Source of the DNA: Chrysiogenes arsenatis DSM 11915
GTDB lineage: Bacteria; Chrysiogenota; Chrysiogenetes; Chrysiogenales; Chrysiogenaceae
DNA length: 64,000 bases
Direction of reading: 5' to 3'
Assembly (NCBI RefSeq): GCF_000469585.1
Contig: NZ_AWNK01000001.1
Coordinates: 186,731-250,730 of the forward strand
A program made the translations under genes and the position numbers. The notes beneath the pieces are model-generated. The model was given only the letters and a program-made list of their open reading frames with translations. It was not told where the DNA came from and did no database searches. This document shows positions 18,294-26,421 of this stretch, one piece after another; the first letter of the stretch is position 1; every line of letters begins with the position of its first letter.

Positions 18294-19025
18294 ATGACTA
18301 AACGCGCGATTATCCACAAAGAATTAGACGCCCTCTACCAAGAGGGAGCAAAGCTAGCTGTCGCCTTCCAAAATGAGGAAGATAAGCAGTTTCAATACAA
18401 ATACCAGCGCTGGTACACAAGAGCACTGAAGGCTGTAGCTACCCTCGCACCTGATAGACATACTGAATTCCGTGGCTATTACGAAATCGACCCAAAACGA
18501 AAATCCCTTGGTTATGGCACTTATGTGATTCAGGATTTCCTTAAGGGCGTTGCTCCAAATAGGCATAGCTACCCAGATTTCAATATACGGAATCAAGTGC
18601 TCACTTGTTTCTTCAACCAGCTTACGATATTAAATTCTATAGGCGAGCGCGTTGATTCGGTACTGGGAAATATCGAGGGTGAGTTATACGCTGAGATTCA
18701 GGATAGCGAGGTTAAAGTGGCACGGCAATTGGCAAAGGTAAGTTTGCGTGCGGCTGGAGCACTAGTGGGAGTGGTAATAGAAGGACATTTGCAAAAGGTT
18801 GCAAATGCTCATGGAGTAAAAATTACAAAAAAACATCCGACGATTGCCGATCTCAATGATCCGTTAAAAGCGGCGTCGGTTATTGACACGCCCGCATGGC
18901 GCAAAATCAGTTACTTGGCTGATTTGCGCAACCTTTGTTCGCATAAGAAAGATGCAGAGCCTACAAAAGAACAGGTTGACGAATTATTGCAGGGCGCTGA
19001 GTGGATAACAAAAAACGTCTTCTAA
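18294..19025 (+). CDS. Cassette-borne protein with HEPN RNase-like motif
   Basis: A 243-residue protein I cannot name. Its C-terminal half is helical and ends ADLRNLCSHKKDAEPTKEQV; RNLCSH (residues 212-217) fits the Rx4H active motif of HEPN ribonucleases, common in toxin, abortive-infection and antiphage proteins. The N-terminal half has a helical region (KYQRWYTRALKAVATLAPDR) often seen with such domains. No signal or membrane segment is evident. It fills an integron cassette that starts TTAGAA at 18276 and ends in an attC whose R'' box includes the stop codon. No antitoxin gene accompanies it. Confidence 0.75.
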   Translation: MTKRAIIHKELDALYQEGAKLAVAFQNEEDKQFQYKYQRWYTRALKAVATLAPDRHTEFRGYYEIDPKRKSLGYGTYVIQDFLKGVAPNRHSYPDFNIRNQVLTCFFNQLTILNSIGERVDSVLGNIEGELYAEIQDSEVKVARQLAKVSLRAAGALVGVVIEGHLQKVANAHGVKITKKHPTIADLNDPLKAASVIDTPAWRKISYLADLRNLCSHKKDAEPTKEQVDELLQGAEWITKNVF

Positions 19026-19088
19026 TACGTCGCTCCAGTCAACGTCAGGCCGCATTGTGGCCTTCCTCAGTTAAGCTTGGCGTTAGAA
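19020..19088 (+). other. attC site of the HEPN cassette
   Basis: R'' TTCTAAT (19020-19026) and R' GTTAGAA (19082-19088) bracket 69 bp with a central palindrome AGGCC-GCATTGT-GGCCT. R'' is complementary to the TTAGAA that opens the cassette at 18276, as required for an integrated cassette, apart from T in place of the final C. The outer stem is weakly paired, so this attC may be decayed. Confidence 0.6.
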
Positions 19089-19188
19089 CTCGATTGAAGT
19101 TCAAAATAAGGTGCCAACATTAATCGCTACAGGCCATGACCATAAGATAGATGGTTATAGTTAGATAAAACGACGAGGTGGGGATCCT

Positions 19189-19401
19189 ATGGCTAAGAAT
19201 ATTCGCGGCAATAAAGACGGAAAAAATGGTGAAAATGACTCATATACAATTCCTGGGCGGGGTGTTGTTGATCGAGAACAGTTGGTTCGTGAAATAGAAG
19301 CGGGGAAACACCCCAGTCATCATGTCGTAACAATAAACGGTGAAGCTTATGTTCGTTCTAACCCAGATGCGACTGACTCCAATAATGTAAATAAACAATG
19401 A
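19189..19401 (+). CDS. Small DUF3892-family protein
   Basis: A 70-residue hydrophilic protein. GRGVVDREQLVREIEAGKHP, then HHVVTINGEAYVRSNPD and a final NNV, follow the pattern of DUF3892 proteins, which have no known function and are frequent in mobile regions. The ATG follows a GAGGTGGGG ribosome site by 8 bp. It begins about 100 bp after the attC R' box, so it could be the second cassette of platform A; a TACTAAC at 19413-19419 may be the remains of its own R'' box, but no matching R' follows. Confidence 0.7.
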   Translation: MAKNIRGNKDGKNGENDSYTIPGRGVVDREQLVREIEAGKHPSHHVVTINGEAYVRSNPDATDSNNVNKQ

Positions 19402-19440
19402 GAGAAGCACCGTACTAACAATACGCAGCACTCGCTTCCA

Positions 19441-19561
19441 TATCAAGTATTTGCCAGTTCCACGTTTGCCGACCTCAAGAGGAGCGGCAACAGGTGATAC
19501 AACGGCTAGCAGCCAGTCAAGAGACATTAAAACCGCTCTACACCTTGCTCGTAATCTTTAG
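19441..19561 (+). pseudogene. Toxin remnant, HI1419-like RelE/ParE family
   Basis: Two pieces of a small toxin are visible in different frames. TAT at 19441 begins YQVFASSTFAD, which resembles the N-terminal start of HI1419-type toxins, and after a deletion the frame ending at TAG 19559-19561 reads SSQSRDIKTALHLARNL, the usual C-terminus of that family. The central two thirds, with the catalytic core, are gone. The gap to the antitoxin gene is 8 bp, as in intact toxin-antitoxin pairs of this kind. Confidence 0.75.
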
Positions 19562-19569
19562 GATAACGT

Positions 19570-19884
19570 ATGAAAAAGACAGTTACTTCCCGTTACGATG
19601 TTACAGAGCATCTCCGTACCCCTGAAGAAATGGCCGCATATCTGGAAGCATGCCTGGAGGAGGCAAATGGGGACGCTGCCTTTATCGCAAAAGCCCTTGG
19701 TGACATCGCCCGTGCGAAAGGTATGTCACAAGTCGCACGCGACGCAGGCGTATCGCGTGAAAGCCTCTACAAAGCGCTTTCAGGAGAACGAACTCCCGGG
19801 TTCGACACCATCCTTAAAGTCATGGCAGCGCTGGGTTTGAAGTTGCACGCGGAAGCGGTGAATGTCTCAAATCATTCCCAGTAA
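19570..19884 (+). CDS. Antitoxin of HI1420 type, helix-turn-helix
   Basis: A 104-residue addiction-module antidote. The N-terminal part (TRYDVTEHL-like start, then MAAYLEACLEEANGD) and the Xre-like helix-turn-helix (GMSQVARDAGVSRESLYKAL) match the HI1420 family, which normally follows its toxin. The partner toxin upstream is deleted, so this is an orphan antitoxin; it may still repress its own promoter or neutralise a related toxin elsewhere in the genome. Confidence 0.88.
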   Translation: MKKTVTSRYDVTEHLRTPEEMAAYLEACLEEANGDAAFIAKALGDIARAKGMSQVARDAGVSRESLYKALSGERTPGFDTILKVMAALGLKLHAEAVNVSNHSQ

Positions 19885-19959
19885 AGCGCTCCCTCCGATG
19901 TCGCTTCGTGGCGCGGATAAGATTGGGCGTTACCTGCCACCATCGACATGTTCATTATG

Positions 19960-20008
19960 TTGCACATGTTAAGGCTTAAGGCTATACTTGTCCTGTAAAA
20001 TGTACAGG
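19960..20008 (+). promoter_or_regulatory. yefM-yoeB promoter and operator
   Basis: TTGCAC (19960-19965), a 17-bp spacer and TATACT (19983-19988) make a near-consensus promoter. Immediately after lies the inverted repeat CCTGTA-AAATG-TACAGG (19992-20008). It includes a TGTACA-type half, the core known in YefM operators, so autorepression by YefM/YoeB is likely. The yefM ATG is at 20019 with a GGAGG site. Confidence 0.8.
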
Positions 20009-20018
20009 TGGAGGCTCT

Positions 20019-20273
20019 ATGAGAATCGTGTCTTTTACAGAAGCAAGAAATAGTCTGAAAGCGGTATTGGATTCCGTTGTTAATGACGCAGATACCGCAG
20101 TGATTACTCGCCGTGATTCGGAAGATGCTGTTGTTATGTCGCTAACCTACTACAACAGTCTGATGGAAACGGTACACCTATTGCGCTCACCGGCAAATGC
20201 TGAGCATTTGAATCGCTCAATTGAACAGTTCAAAGCAGGCAAGGTAACCCGCAGAGACGTGATTGATGAGTAG
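20019..20273 (+). CDS. yefM: Antitoxin YefM
   Basis: An 84-residue Phd/YefM antitoxin: the N-terminal DNA-binding fold reads VSFTEARNSLKAVLDSVVND, followed by VITRRDSEDAVVMSLTYYNS and a C-terminal tail that should wrap the toxin. It represses its own promoter at the palindrome just upstream and neutralises YoeB. The end overlaps the start of yoeB, the normal arrangement in this family. Confidence 0.95.
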   Translation: MRIVSFTEARNSLKAVLDSVVNDADTAVITRRDSEDAVVMSLTYYNSLMETVHLLRSPANAEHLNRSIEQFKAGKVTRRDVIDE

Positions 20274-20529
20274 TCGTTTCCTGTCATGGACTGACGAATC
20301 ATGGAGCGACTACCTGTATTGGCAAACCCAAGACAAAAAAACGCTTACACGAATAAACAAGCTTATAAACGACGTTAGACGCTCACCCTTTGAAGGTATT
20401 GGCAAACCAGAGCCATTAAAGGAAAACTTAGCTGGTTTTTGGTCGCGGCGTATAGATGATACGAATCGATTAGTCTACGCAGTTGATGACCATGCAATTA
20501 CGATCATTTCGTGTCGTTATCACTATTAA
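20266..20529 (+). CDS. yoeB: Toxin YoeB
   Basis: An 87-residue ribosome-dependent mRNA endonuclease of the RelE fold. Family features are visible: W-rich start (SWTDESWSDYLYWQTQD), IGKPEPLKENLAGFWSRRI, then TNRLVYAV and the C-terminal catalytic ISCRYHY. All appear intact, so the toxin should be active. The start at 20266 (MSSRF) is preferred over the ATG one codon earlier; both overlap the yefM end by 8-11 bp. Confidence 0.95.
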   Translation: MSSRFLSWTDESWSDYLYWQTQDKKTLTRINKLINDVRRSPFEGIGKPEPLKENLAGFWSRRIDDTNRLVYAVDDHAITIISCRYHY

Positions 20530-20531
20530 AT

Positions 20532-20597
20532 TCAGCTCTTCCACAGTACAGCCAACACGGCGCAAATAAAAATAGCGGCAACGCAAATAATCACCAT
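20532..20597 (-). CDS. Possible 21-residue membrane peptide
   Basis: On the minus strand an ATG at 20597 opens a 21-codon frame, MVIICVAAIFICAVLAVLWK plus S, a single hydrophobic helix with a basic end. It lies between yoeB and cydD, opposite to both, without a strong ribosome site. Cytochrome bd carries small subunits of this sort, but those are normally on the same strand. It may equally be chance or a gene remnant. Confidence 0.25.
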   Translation of the reverse strand: MVIICVAAIFICAVLAVLWKS

Positions 20598-20608
20598 TTC
20601 GGGAAAAC

Positions 20609-22294
20609 ATGACAACACCAACTCCGCAAATCTGGCTCAAAAAGATAAGCTCTCCGGCACGTTTTTGGATATTCGGTGCAATCGCCTGTGGCGCAACCTC
20701 TGCTATTTTAGTGATTTTTCAAGCATGGCTTTTCGCCAGTATTATTGCGCAAGGGTTTATTGACCGCGTCCCGCTGCCTGCGCTTTTACCTTCTCTGGCA
20801 CTCGTGGCGGGAGCCATTGTCCTACGCGCATTGGCCAATGCGGGGCGCGAGCTTGCGGGGCAGCGCGCTGGCGAAGTTGTCCGCACGCACGTACGCAATG
20901 ATATTCTTGCGCAGCTTGCCAGACTTGGCCCTGCTTACATCGCACTCACTCCGGCAGGAACACTGGCAACCATAACACTGGAGCGCACCGAGGCCTTGCA
21001 CAACTTCGTAGCTCACTATGTGCCGCAAAAATATATCGCGATGATTGTTCCTGTGCTGATTGCCAGCGCCATTTTTCCGGTCAGTTGGGCGGCAGGGAGT
21101 ATTTTACTGATTACGGCGCCGCTGATCCCCTTTTTTATGACACTCGTCGGGCGTAATGCGGCATCGCTACACGAAAAACACTTTGTAACGCTCGGGCGGA
21201 TGAGTGTTCGTTTTCTTGACACATTGCGCGGCCTGACAACGCTCAAACTGCTCGGACGCTCGAAAGCAGAATCGCAGCGGATTGCCGCGGCTTCTGAAGA
21301 GTACCGCAAAGGGACGATGTCGGTACTGCGTGTTGCTTTTCTTTCTTCCGCAATACTTGAATTTTTTACCGCTGTTGCTATTGCTATGAGCGCCGTTTAT
21401 CTGGGATTGCATTATTTGGGTTATGTAGATTTTGGACTGTACGGGCGGGAACTCACGCTGCAAACTGGGCTTTTTATCCTGTTACTGGCTCCAGAATTTT
21501 ACCAACCGCTGCGCGAATTGGGAACGCACTATCATGCGCGTGCCGAAGCGCTTGGCGCGGCGGATGGAATTGTCGCACTGCTGCACACACCAGCGGAAGC
21601 GCCGACAGAAGGGCATCTTACGGTTCCGCACCCGAACGATGGCATTACGCTTGTGTGCGATAATGTTTCATACACCTATGCGGGGCGTGAACAACCGGCA
21701 CTTGTCAATTTTAGCGAAACGTTTCGCTCCGGCGAATGGGTGGCGATTACTGGCGAAAGTGGCGCAGGAAAAACAACCTTACTCCAGCTATTACTGGGAT
21801 TTATTCCGGTTCAGCATGGGGAAATTTCCATCAACGGCACTCCCCTTCATCACCTTTCACTGGCGAGTTGGCGTGACAATGTGGTGTGGGTTTCACAAAA
21901 TCCCGCGCTATTTTATGGAACTATCTACGAAAATATTTTGCTAGCCAAAGCGGACGCAACTGCCGCAGAGGTGCACCGCGCAGCGAGCAAAGCTCGTGTA
22001 ATCGACTTTTGCCAACATTTCGACAAGGGGATTCACACAGAAGTCGGAGAACAAGGTCGTCTGCTTTCCGGCGGAGAAGGGCGACGCGTGGCACTTGCCC
22101 GTGCCTTCTTAAAAGATGCGCCCGTCCTCCTGCTTGATGAACCAACCGCCGGGCTTGATCATGAAAATGAAGCTATCATCCTAGAAGCGCTGCAAGAATT
22201 GGCACGAGGAAAAACAACTATCATGGTGACACACCGCGAGCAGGCGGCGCACTATGCCGGTCGGGTTATTACTCTGCCTTCTTTCGAGAGTTAG
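20609..22294 (+). CDS. cydD: ABC exporter subunit CydD, solitary
   Basis: A 561-residue half-transporter: six membrane helices (about residues 15-300) followed by an ATPase. Walker A is GESGAGKTT, the signature is LSGGEGRRVALARA (E in place of the common Q) and Walker B is VLLLDEPTAG. The pattern RELAGQRAGEVVRTHVRNDIL and HYVPQKYIAMIVP is that of CydD, which with CydC exports glutathione/cysteine to the periplasm and is needed for cytochrome bd assembly. No cydC follows; the downstream 450 bp hold no gene. It may pair with CydC elsewhere or act as a homodimer. Confidence 0.85.
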   Translation: MTTPTPQIWLKKISSPARFWIFGAIACGATSAILVIFQAWLFASIIAQGFIDRVPLPALLPSLALVAGAIVLRALANAGRELAGQRAGEVVRTHVRNDILAQLARLGPAYIALTPAGTLATITLERTEALHNFVAHYVPQKYIAMIVPVLIASAIFPVSWAAGSILLITAPLIPFFMTLVGRNAASLHEKHFVTLGRMSVRFLDTLRGLTTLKLLGRSKAESQRIAAASEEYRKGTMSVLRVAFLSSAILEFFTAVAIAMSAVYLGLHYLGYVDFGLYGRELTLQTGLFILLLAPEFYQPLRELGTHYHARAEALGAADGIVALLHTPAEAPTEGHLTVPHPNDGITLVCDNVSYTYAGREQPALVNFSETFRSGEWVAITGESGAGKTTLLQLLLGFIPVQHGEISINGTPLHHLSLASWRDNVVWVSQNPALFYGTIYENILLAKADATAAEVHRAASKARVIDFCQHFDKGIHTEVGEQGRLLSGGEGRRVALARAFLKDAPVLLLDEPTAGLDHENEAIILEALQELARGKTTIMVTHREQAAHYAGRVITLPSFES

Positions 22295-22745
22295 CTTACA
22301 GCAAGCTTCACATTTTACCGCTAATGATTGTAAAGCGCTTTTTTCCAACCTGAATCAGGGATAAAAATGTTACTCGATTTCACAGCTGCATTTCCCTTGA
22401 CACTCTTGACCAGTCATGGTAACAGGAAAATGACAGTGTTTTATGAGGAAGAGATTTTTGCGAGATGTTGTCTCCACTCCTTCTCAGTATGTTTTTCTGA
22501 GTCTCATCGTGCCCGTAGCGAGCTTGCGCAGTTCTGCATATGCGGGTGTTGATGCTGCAGAAGCTTCAAGATCAATGTGCCTGTGACTGGTTTGCGAACT
22601 CAGTAATGTGCAGGTATTGACATCGAACAGCATACTGGCAGCGATGTATTTTCCCGGCCTCTTTGCTCTCCAAATACTGTTTTATTTATTCGATAGAGCG
22701 ACGATGCGTCGCTGTCCTCATTATGGCGCCAAGCAAGGAAAAGGC
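22295..22745. other. Gene-free stretch between cydD and the FapA-like operon
   Basis: About 450 bp with no supported gene. Frames in it are short and lack ribosome sites. TTGACA at 22390s and TTGACA near 22617 are possible -35 boxes for the downstream genes, but neither has a good -10 at the right distance. The region is also where cydC would be expected if it had been present. Confidence 0.45.
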
Positions 22746-24176
22746 ATGGAATACATCACCGTTGTGTACTCTGAAGACACAAATAGCGCCACTCTCTGTG
22801 TCGATCCGCTGATTCTGGAGCGTGTTGCCCCATCACACCTGAAAGATGCTGTGCTTGACTCTCTTCGGGAAATGCGGATTCAGGAACGGTTTATCTGGCA
22901 TGAGACGCTGGAAGAGCTGGTCGCAATTGCACTCCAAAGCGCCACAAAATGGGAAAAGCCTTTTCGTGAGGTTATTGCTCATGGTATCCCGCCACAGCAT
23001 GGACGGGATTCGGAACTCGCTGTCTTTTTCCCGACCACCCTGAAAGCGGGGCAGGAATTGCCGGGAGGCCGTTTTGATTACAAGGAACGCGACTTTGTCA
23101 CGCTGGTGTCGCGCGGCGATTTGCTGGCTTCGGTCACTTTTCCCACCCGTGGCGAGCCCGGTGTCGATGTCTTTGGCAATCCTTTACGTGCAAATGATGG
23201 CTCCCTAGTGCACCGGATTGAGTTTGATCCCTCCTCGGTGCGTAAAGAAGAAAACGAAACACACAGAGAGTATTTTGCCGTCCAGAATGGCTCGGTGCGG
23301 TTGCGGAATAATTTTCTTTCAGTTGAGCGCTCGTTGGTAATCAACCATGATGTAAGCATTGAAACAGGGCATATTCGTACTATTGGAGATGTCACGATCA
23401 TGGGAGCGGTCAGAAGCGGCTGCGAGGTCGTAACCAATGGCAACATCACCATTCAGGGAGATGTCGAGCCGGGTGCAGACTTGCGTGGGCACCATATCCA
23501 CGTCAAAGGGATTTGCCACGGCTCAGCACGCACGACCGGGAATTTCACGGCAATGCGTACCGAACATACAACGATCTTTGCCGCGCAAAATGCCTTTATT
23601 TCGTCGGTGTTCTGTTGCGACATTACCTGTGCCAATGCCACTATCAAAGAGGTGTGTTCGTCAACCATCCGCGCGTCAAAGCTCATCAGAATTGACACTG
23701 TCATGGCCAGCGCTGGCAGCAACTCACACCTGATCATTTCGCACCACTTTGCCATCCATCAGACTATTAATCTCTATCGTTCCGCACTTGCCGAGCGTCT
23801 TTTTGAGAGCGTTATCGTCAGCCGGGAAAGTAAGGTGGCCGAAGCGCAAATCGCGCACAATGCTCCTCACACAAGCAAGACGGACGTTTCCGCAATGATC
23901 CGAGGCAATACCCTTGTCGGCAAACTGCGTACCGAAATGCGTGCCATTCATGATGAGGTTGCCCAGAAAGAAACTCTCGTACTGGACTTTTTGAAAGATA
24001 AAACCGGAAAAATTGAAGTTAAACGTGTTGCAGAAGGAACCGTGGTGTTTATGTACGCTTCAACGCGCAAAATTGATACGGTACTGCACGACATCATTTT
24101 CCGTTATGATCCTGCCACCTGCGCTATTGTCATTGCCACCCTGAAAGCTTCGGAGGGGCACAATGAAACTCCTTAG
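22746..24176 (+). CDS. FapA/DUF342-like polymer-forming protein
   Basis: A 476-residue DUF342 protein. The middle is a right-handed beta-helix of short repeats (VSIETGHIRTIGDVTIMGAV, then VTNGNITIQGDVEPGADL), the hallmark of FapA-like proteins, and the C-terminal part is a coiled coil (about residues 400-430). Such proteins are often found with flagellar or chemotaxis genes, but their role is not settled. The ATG at 22746 was chosen for its AAGGAAAAGG site; the frame is open for 46 more codons upstream without a ribosome site. It overlaps the next gene by 14 bp. Confidence 0.82.
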   Translation: MEYITVVYSEDTNSATLCVDPLILERVAPSHLKDAVLDSLREMRIQERFIWHETLEELVAIALQSATKWEKPFREVIAHGIPPQHGRDSELAVFFPTTLKAGQELPGGRFDYKERDFVTLVSRGDLLASVTFPTRGEPGVDVFGNPLRANDGSLVHRIEFDPSSVRKEENETHREYFAVQNGSVRLRNNFLSVERSLVINHDVSIETGHIRTIGDVTIMGAVRSGCEVVTNGNITIQGDVEPGADLRGHHIHVKGICHGSARTTGNFTAMRTEHTTIFAAQNAFISSVFCCDITCANATIKEVCSSTIRASKLIRIDTVMASAGSNSHLIISHHFAIHQTINLYRSALAERLFESVIVSRESKVAEAQIAHNAPHTSKTDVSAMIRGNTLVGKLRTEMRAIHDEVAQKETLVLDFLKDKTGKIEVKRVAEGTVVFMYASTRKIDTVLHDIIFRYDPATCAIVIATLKASEGHNETP

Positions 24177-25011
24177 CCCAAATCAACTCAAAGTCGGCAT
24201 GCGCCTAGTTCACGATGTGTTCAGTGGAGAAAGTGTCCTGCTGCCACAAGATACCGTCATTACCAGCCGCCTTATCAGCGCCCTGCGTCTGCTGGATTCA
24301 AAGAGAAAAATAGCGGTGTACTCCGAAGAACCGTGTGCCATACGCAAGTCATCCCGGGGCTACGAGCTGGAAATGCTTGAGCTGTGGCATGGACACCTGA
24401 CGCTTCACGGTGACACCTTCATTGAGTCTTTTGTCCAGTCAGAGGCCTCGCTCTTTTGCGTTGGCAATCTGGAAGTCGGTGGCGATGTTTATTCGCTGGC
24501 AAACATTGCCTGTACCGGAAACCTGATCGTTCGCGGATGCGTCAACGGCGCTGTGGTTACGGCAGGCAACCGCCTGACAGTGCAAAAAGCCGGCGGCGCG
24601 TGCGGACTCCCCACGGCACTCGTCTGTGTTGACTATGCGGGTCTGGAACGCAAACGGCAGGCGGAGAAAGTTACTGATGAAATGCACCACCTCGACGAAA
24701 ACATCATGCGCCTAGGTGCAACACTTTCATCGCTCACCGTTCAGCAAAAAAGCGGAACAAGCATGACGCCGGCCGAAAAGTCAAAAGTTAAAAAGATATT
24801 TGAAACGTATGCGTTCATGTGTAAAAAACGAAACCACCTTATGGATCTTTCGCAAAAAAGCAAAAACAACGTAAAGTCGGTCTCAATCATTGTGAATGAT
24901 CAGATCCACAACAACGTCATTGTCCGACTAAATCATAATGAGCGGTCACTTGAACCCAGTAAAGGAAAACTCGTTATAAAGGAACAAGAAGGGGTTATTT
25001 GTATCGACTAG
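24163..25011 (+). CDS. FapA-like companion protein
   Basis: A 282-residue relative of the preceding gene product: an N-terminal region (LKVGMRLVHDVFSGESVLLP) of the type that begins many HD-GYP-associated proteins, a shorter beta-helix of about residues 80-145 (LFCVGNLEVGGDVYSLANIA), and a C-terminal coiled coil with a basic stretch. It probably assembles with the longer protein as a pair, because the genes overlap by 14 bp and both carry the same repeat type. The function is unknown. Confidence 0.7.
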   Translation: MKLLSPNQLKVGMRLVHDVFSGESVLLPQDTVITSRLISALRLLDSKRKIAVYSEEPCAIRKSSRGYELEMLELWHGHLTLHGDTFIESFVQSEASLFCVGNLEVGGDVYSLANIACTGNLIVRGCVNGAVVTAGNRLTVQKAGGACGLPTALVCVDYAGLERKRQAEKVTDEMHHLDENIMRLGATLSSLTVQQKSGTSMTPAEKSKVKKIFETYAFMCKKRNHLMDLSQKSKNNVKSVSIIVNDQIHNNVIVRLNHNERSLEPSKGKLVIKEQEGVICID

Positions 25012-25049
25012 GATCATGACCAAAACATATAGTGTCACGGTAAAACACC

Positions 25050-25080
25050 CACCGCTTCGTACCAGATGTGCGAAGCGGTG
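25050..25080. terminator. Perfect hairpin between convergent genes
   Basis: CACCGCTTCG (25050-25059) and CGAAGCGGTG (25071-25080) form a 10-bp perfect stem with an 11-nt loop. It lies between the end of the FapA-like operon and purA, which converge. T runs on either side are short (TTTT on the minus strand), so a bidirectional terminator is likely but not of textbook form. Confidence 0.65.
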
Positions 25081-25116
25081 AGGTAATATGATAAATAAAA
25101 TCAGACAGAATTGATA

Positions 25117-26403
25117 CTAGATCATCTTCGTTTTAATGTACGTCTGATCGCGCTTTGGCCCAGTAGAAACAATCGTGATTGGACACTGCAACAGTTCTTC
25201 AAGGCGTGCCAGATACGTGCGCGCCGCTGCGGGAAGATCGGCTTCCGACTGCGTCCCAACGGTAGAACACTGCCAGCCCGGCATTTCTTCATACACCGGT
25301 TCAACTTTACGCAGCTTCGTTAAGCTTGCAGGAAATTCATGCAGCAATTCATCACCAACGCGGTAGCCGGTGCAGATTTTAATAACAGGGAGCTTGTCGA
25401 GTACGTCAAGCTTGGTAATACACACACCCGTCAGGCTGTTCGTCCGCACGGCGTAGCGCCCGACCACGGCATCAAACCAGCCGCAGCGGCGTGGGCGTCC
25501 AGTCGTCGCGCCATACTCGTTCCCTTCTTTGCGCAAGAATTCGCCAGTGGATTCCAATAATTCGGTTGGAAACGGCCCTTCACCAACGCGTGTGGTATAG
25601 GCTTTCATAATACCTAACGCATTATCAACGCCACGAATACCAACACCGCTTCCAGTCAGGCTGCCGCCCACGCAGCACGAAGAAGAGGTAACATACGGAT
25701 AGGTTCCGTTGTCAACGTCCAGCATCGTCCCTTGTGCACCTTCGTACAGAACGTTCTTGCCTGCGGCCAGTGCGTCTGCCAAATAGAGGCTGGTGTCGGC
25801 AACATACTGTTGCAGTTGACGGCCATACTCTTGGTATTCGTTAAAGATGTCATTAAACTTCAGCTCTGGCAGATTATAGAGTTTACTCAAAATATAGTTG
25901 AAGTTTTGCAGGTTGTCGGCAAGGCGCTCGGCAAACAGTTCGGTTTCGAGCAAGTCACACAGACGGATACCAATGCGCGACATTTTATCGGCATAACATG
26001 GGCCAATACCGCGTCCGGTGGTTCCAATCTTCTTTTCACCGCGATGCGACTCGTTCGATTTATCAATCGCACGGTGATACGGCATAATTAAATTCGCCCG
26101 TTCAGACACAAGGAGTTGCCCCGCAACCTGAATCCCTTTTTCTTCAAGGTACGCGATTTCATCCAGTAACGCTTTCGGATCAACGACCACACCCTGACCA
26201 ATAATGCACATCTTTCCGGGATGGAGAATCCCACTCGGAATCAAATGGAGAATGGTCTGTACATCGCCAACTTTTACCGTATGACCGGCATTGTGGCCAC
26301 CCTGATAGCGGACAACGACATCAGCGTCTTCTGAAAGCAGGTCGACAATTTTCCCTTTTCCCTCATCGCCCCACTGGGCACCAAGAATTACCAGATTAGA
26401 CAT
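25117..26403 (-). CDS. purA: Adenylosuccinate synthetase
   Basis: PurA joins IMP and aspartate with GTP in AMP synthesis. The 428-residue chain has every family block: GAQWGDEGKGKIVDLLSE at the N-terminus, RYQGGHNAGHTV, GTTGRGIGPCYADK, EGAQGTMLDVDNGTYP and ATTGRPRRCGWFD. It is 18 bp downstream of hisZ and is the last gene of a run of aminotransferase, serA, hisZ and purA, an order also known around serA in some anaerobic proteobacteria. Confidence 0.98.
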   Translation of the reverse strand: MSNLVILGAQWGDEGKGKIVDLLSEDADVVVRYQGGHNAGHTVKVGDVQTILHLIPSGILHPGKMCIIGQGVVVDPKALLDEIAYLEEKGIQVAGQLLVSERANLIMPYHRAIDKSNESHRGEKKIGTTGRGIGPCYADKMSRIGIRLCDLLETELFAERLADNLQNFNYILSKLYNLPELKFNDIFNEYQEYGRQLQQYVADTSLYLADALAAGKNVLYEGAQGTMLDVDNGTYPYVTSSSCCVGGSLTGSGVGIRGVDNALGIMKAYTTRVGEGPFPTELLESTGEFLRKEGNEYGATTGRPRRCGWFDAVVGRYAVRTNSLTGVCITKLDVLDKLPVIKICTGYRVGDELLHEFPASLTKLRKVEPVYEEMPGWQCSTVGTQSEADLPAAARTYLARLEELLQCPITIVSTGPKRDQTYIKTKMI

Positions 26404-26421
26404 ACGTAAAACTCCTTGATT

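Noticed and set aside
18065-18319. Minus-strand frame of 84 codons over platform A
   Set aside because: It crosses the attI-like region and runs opposite to the cassette gene; it is a chance frame.
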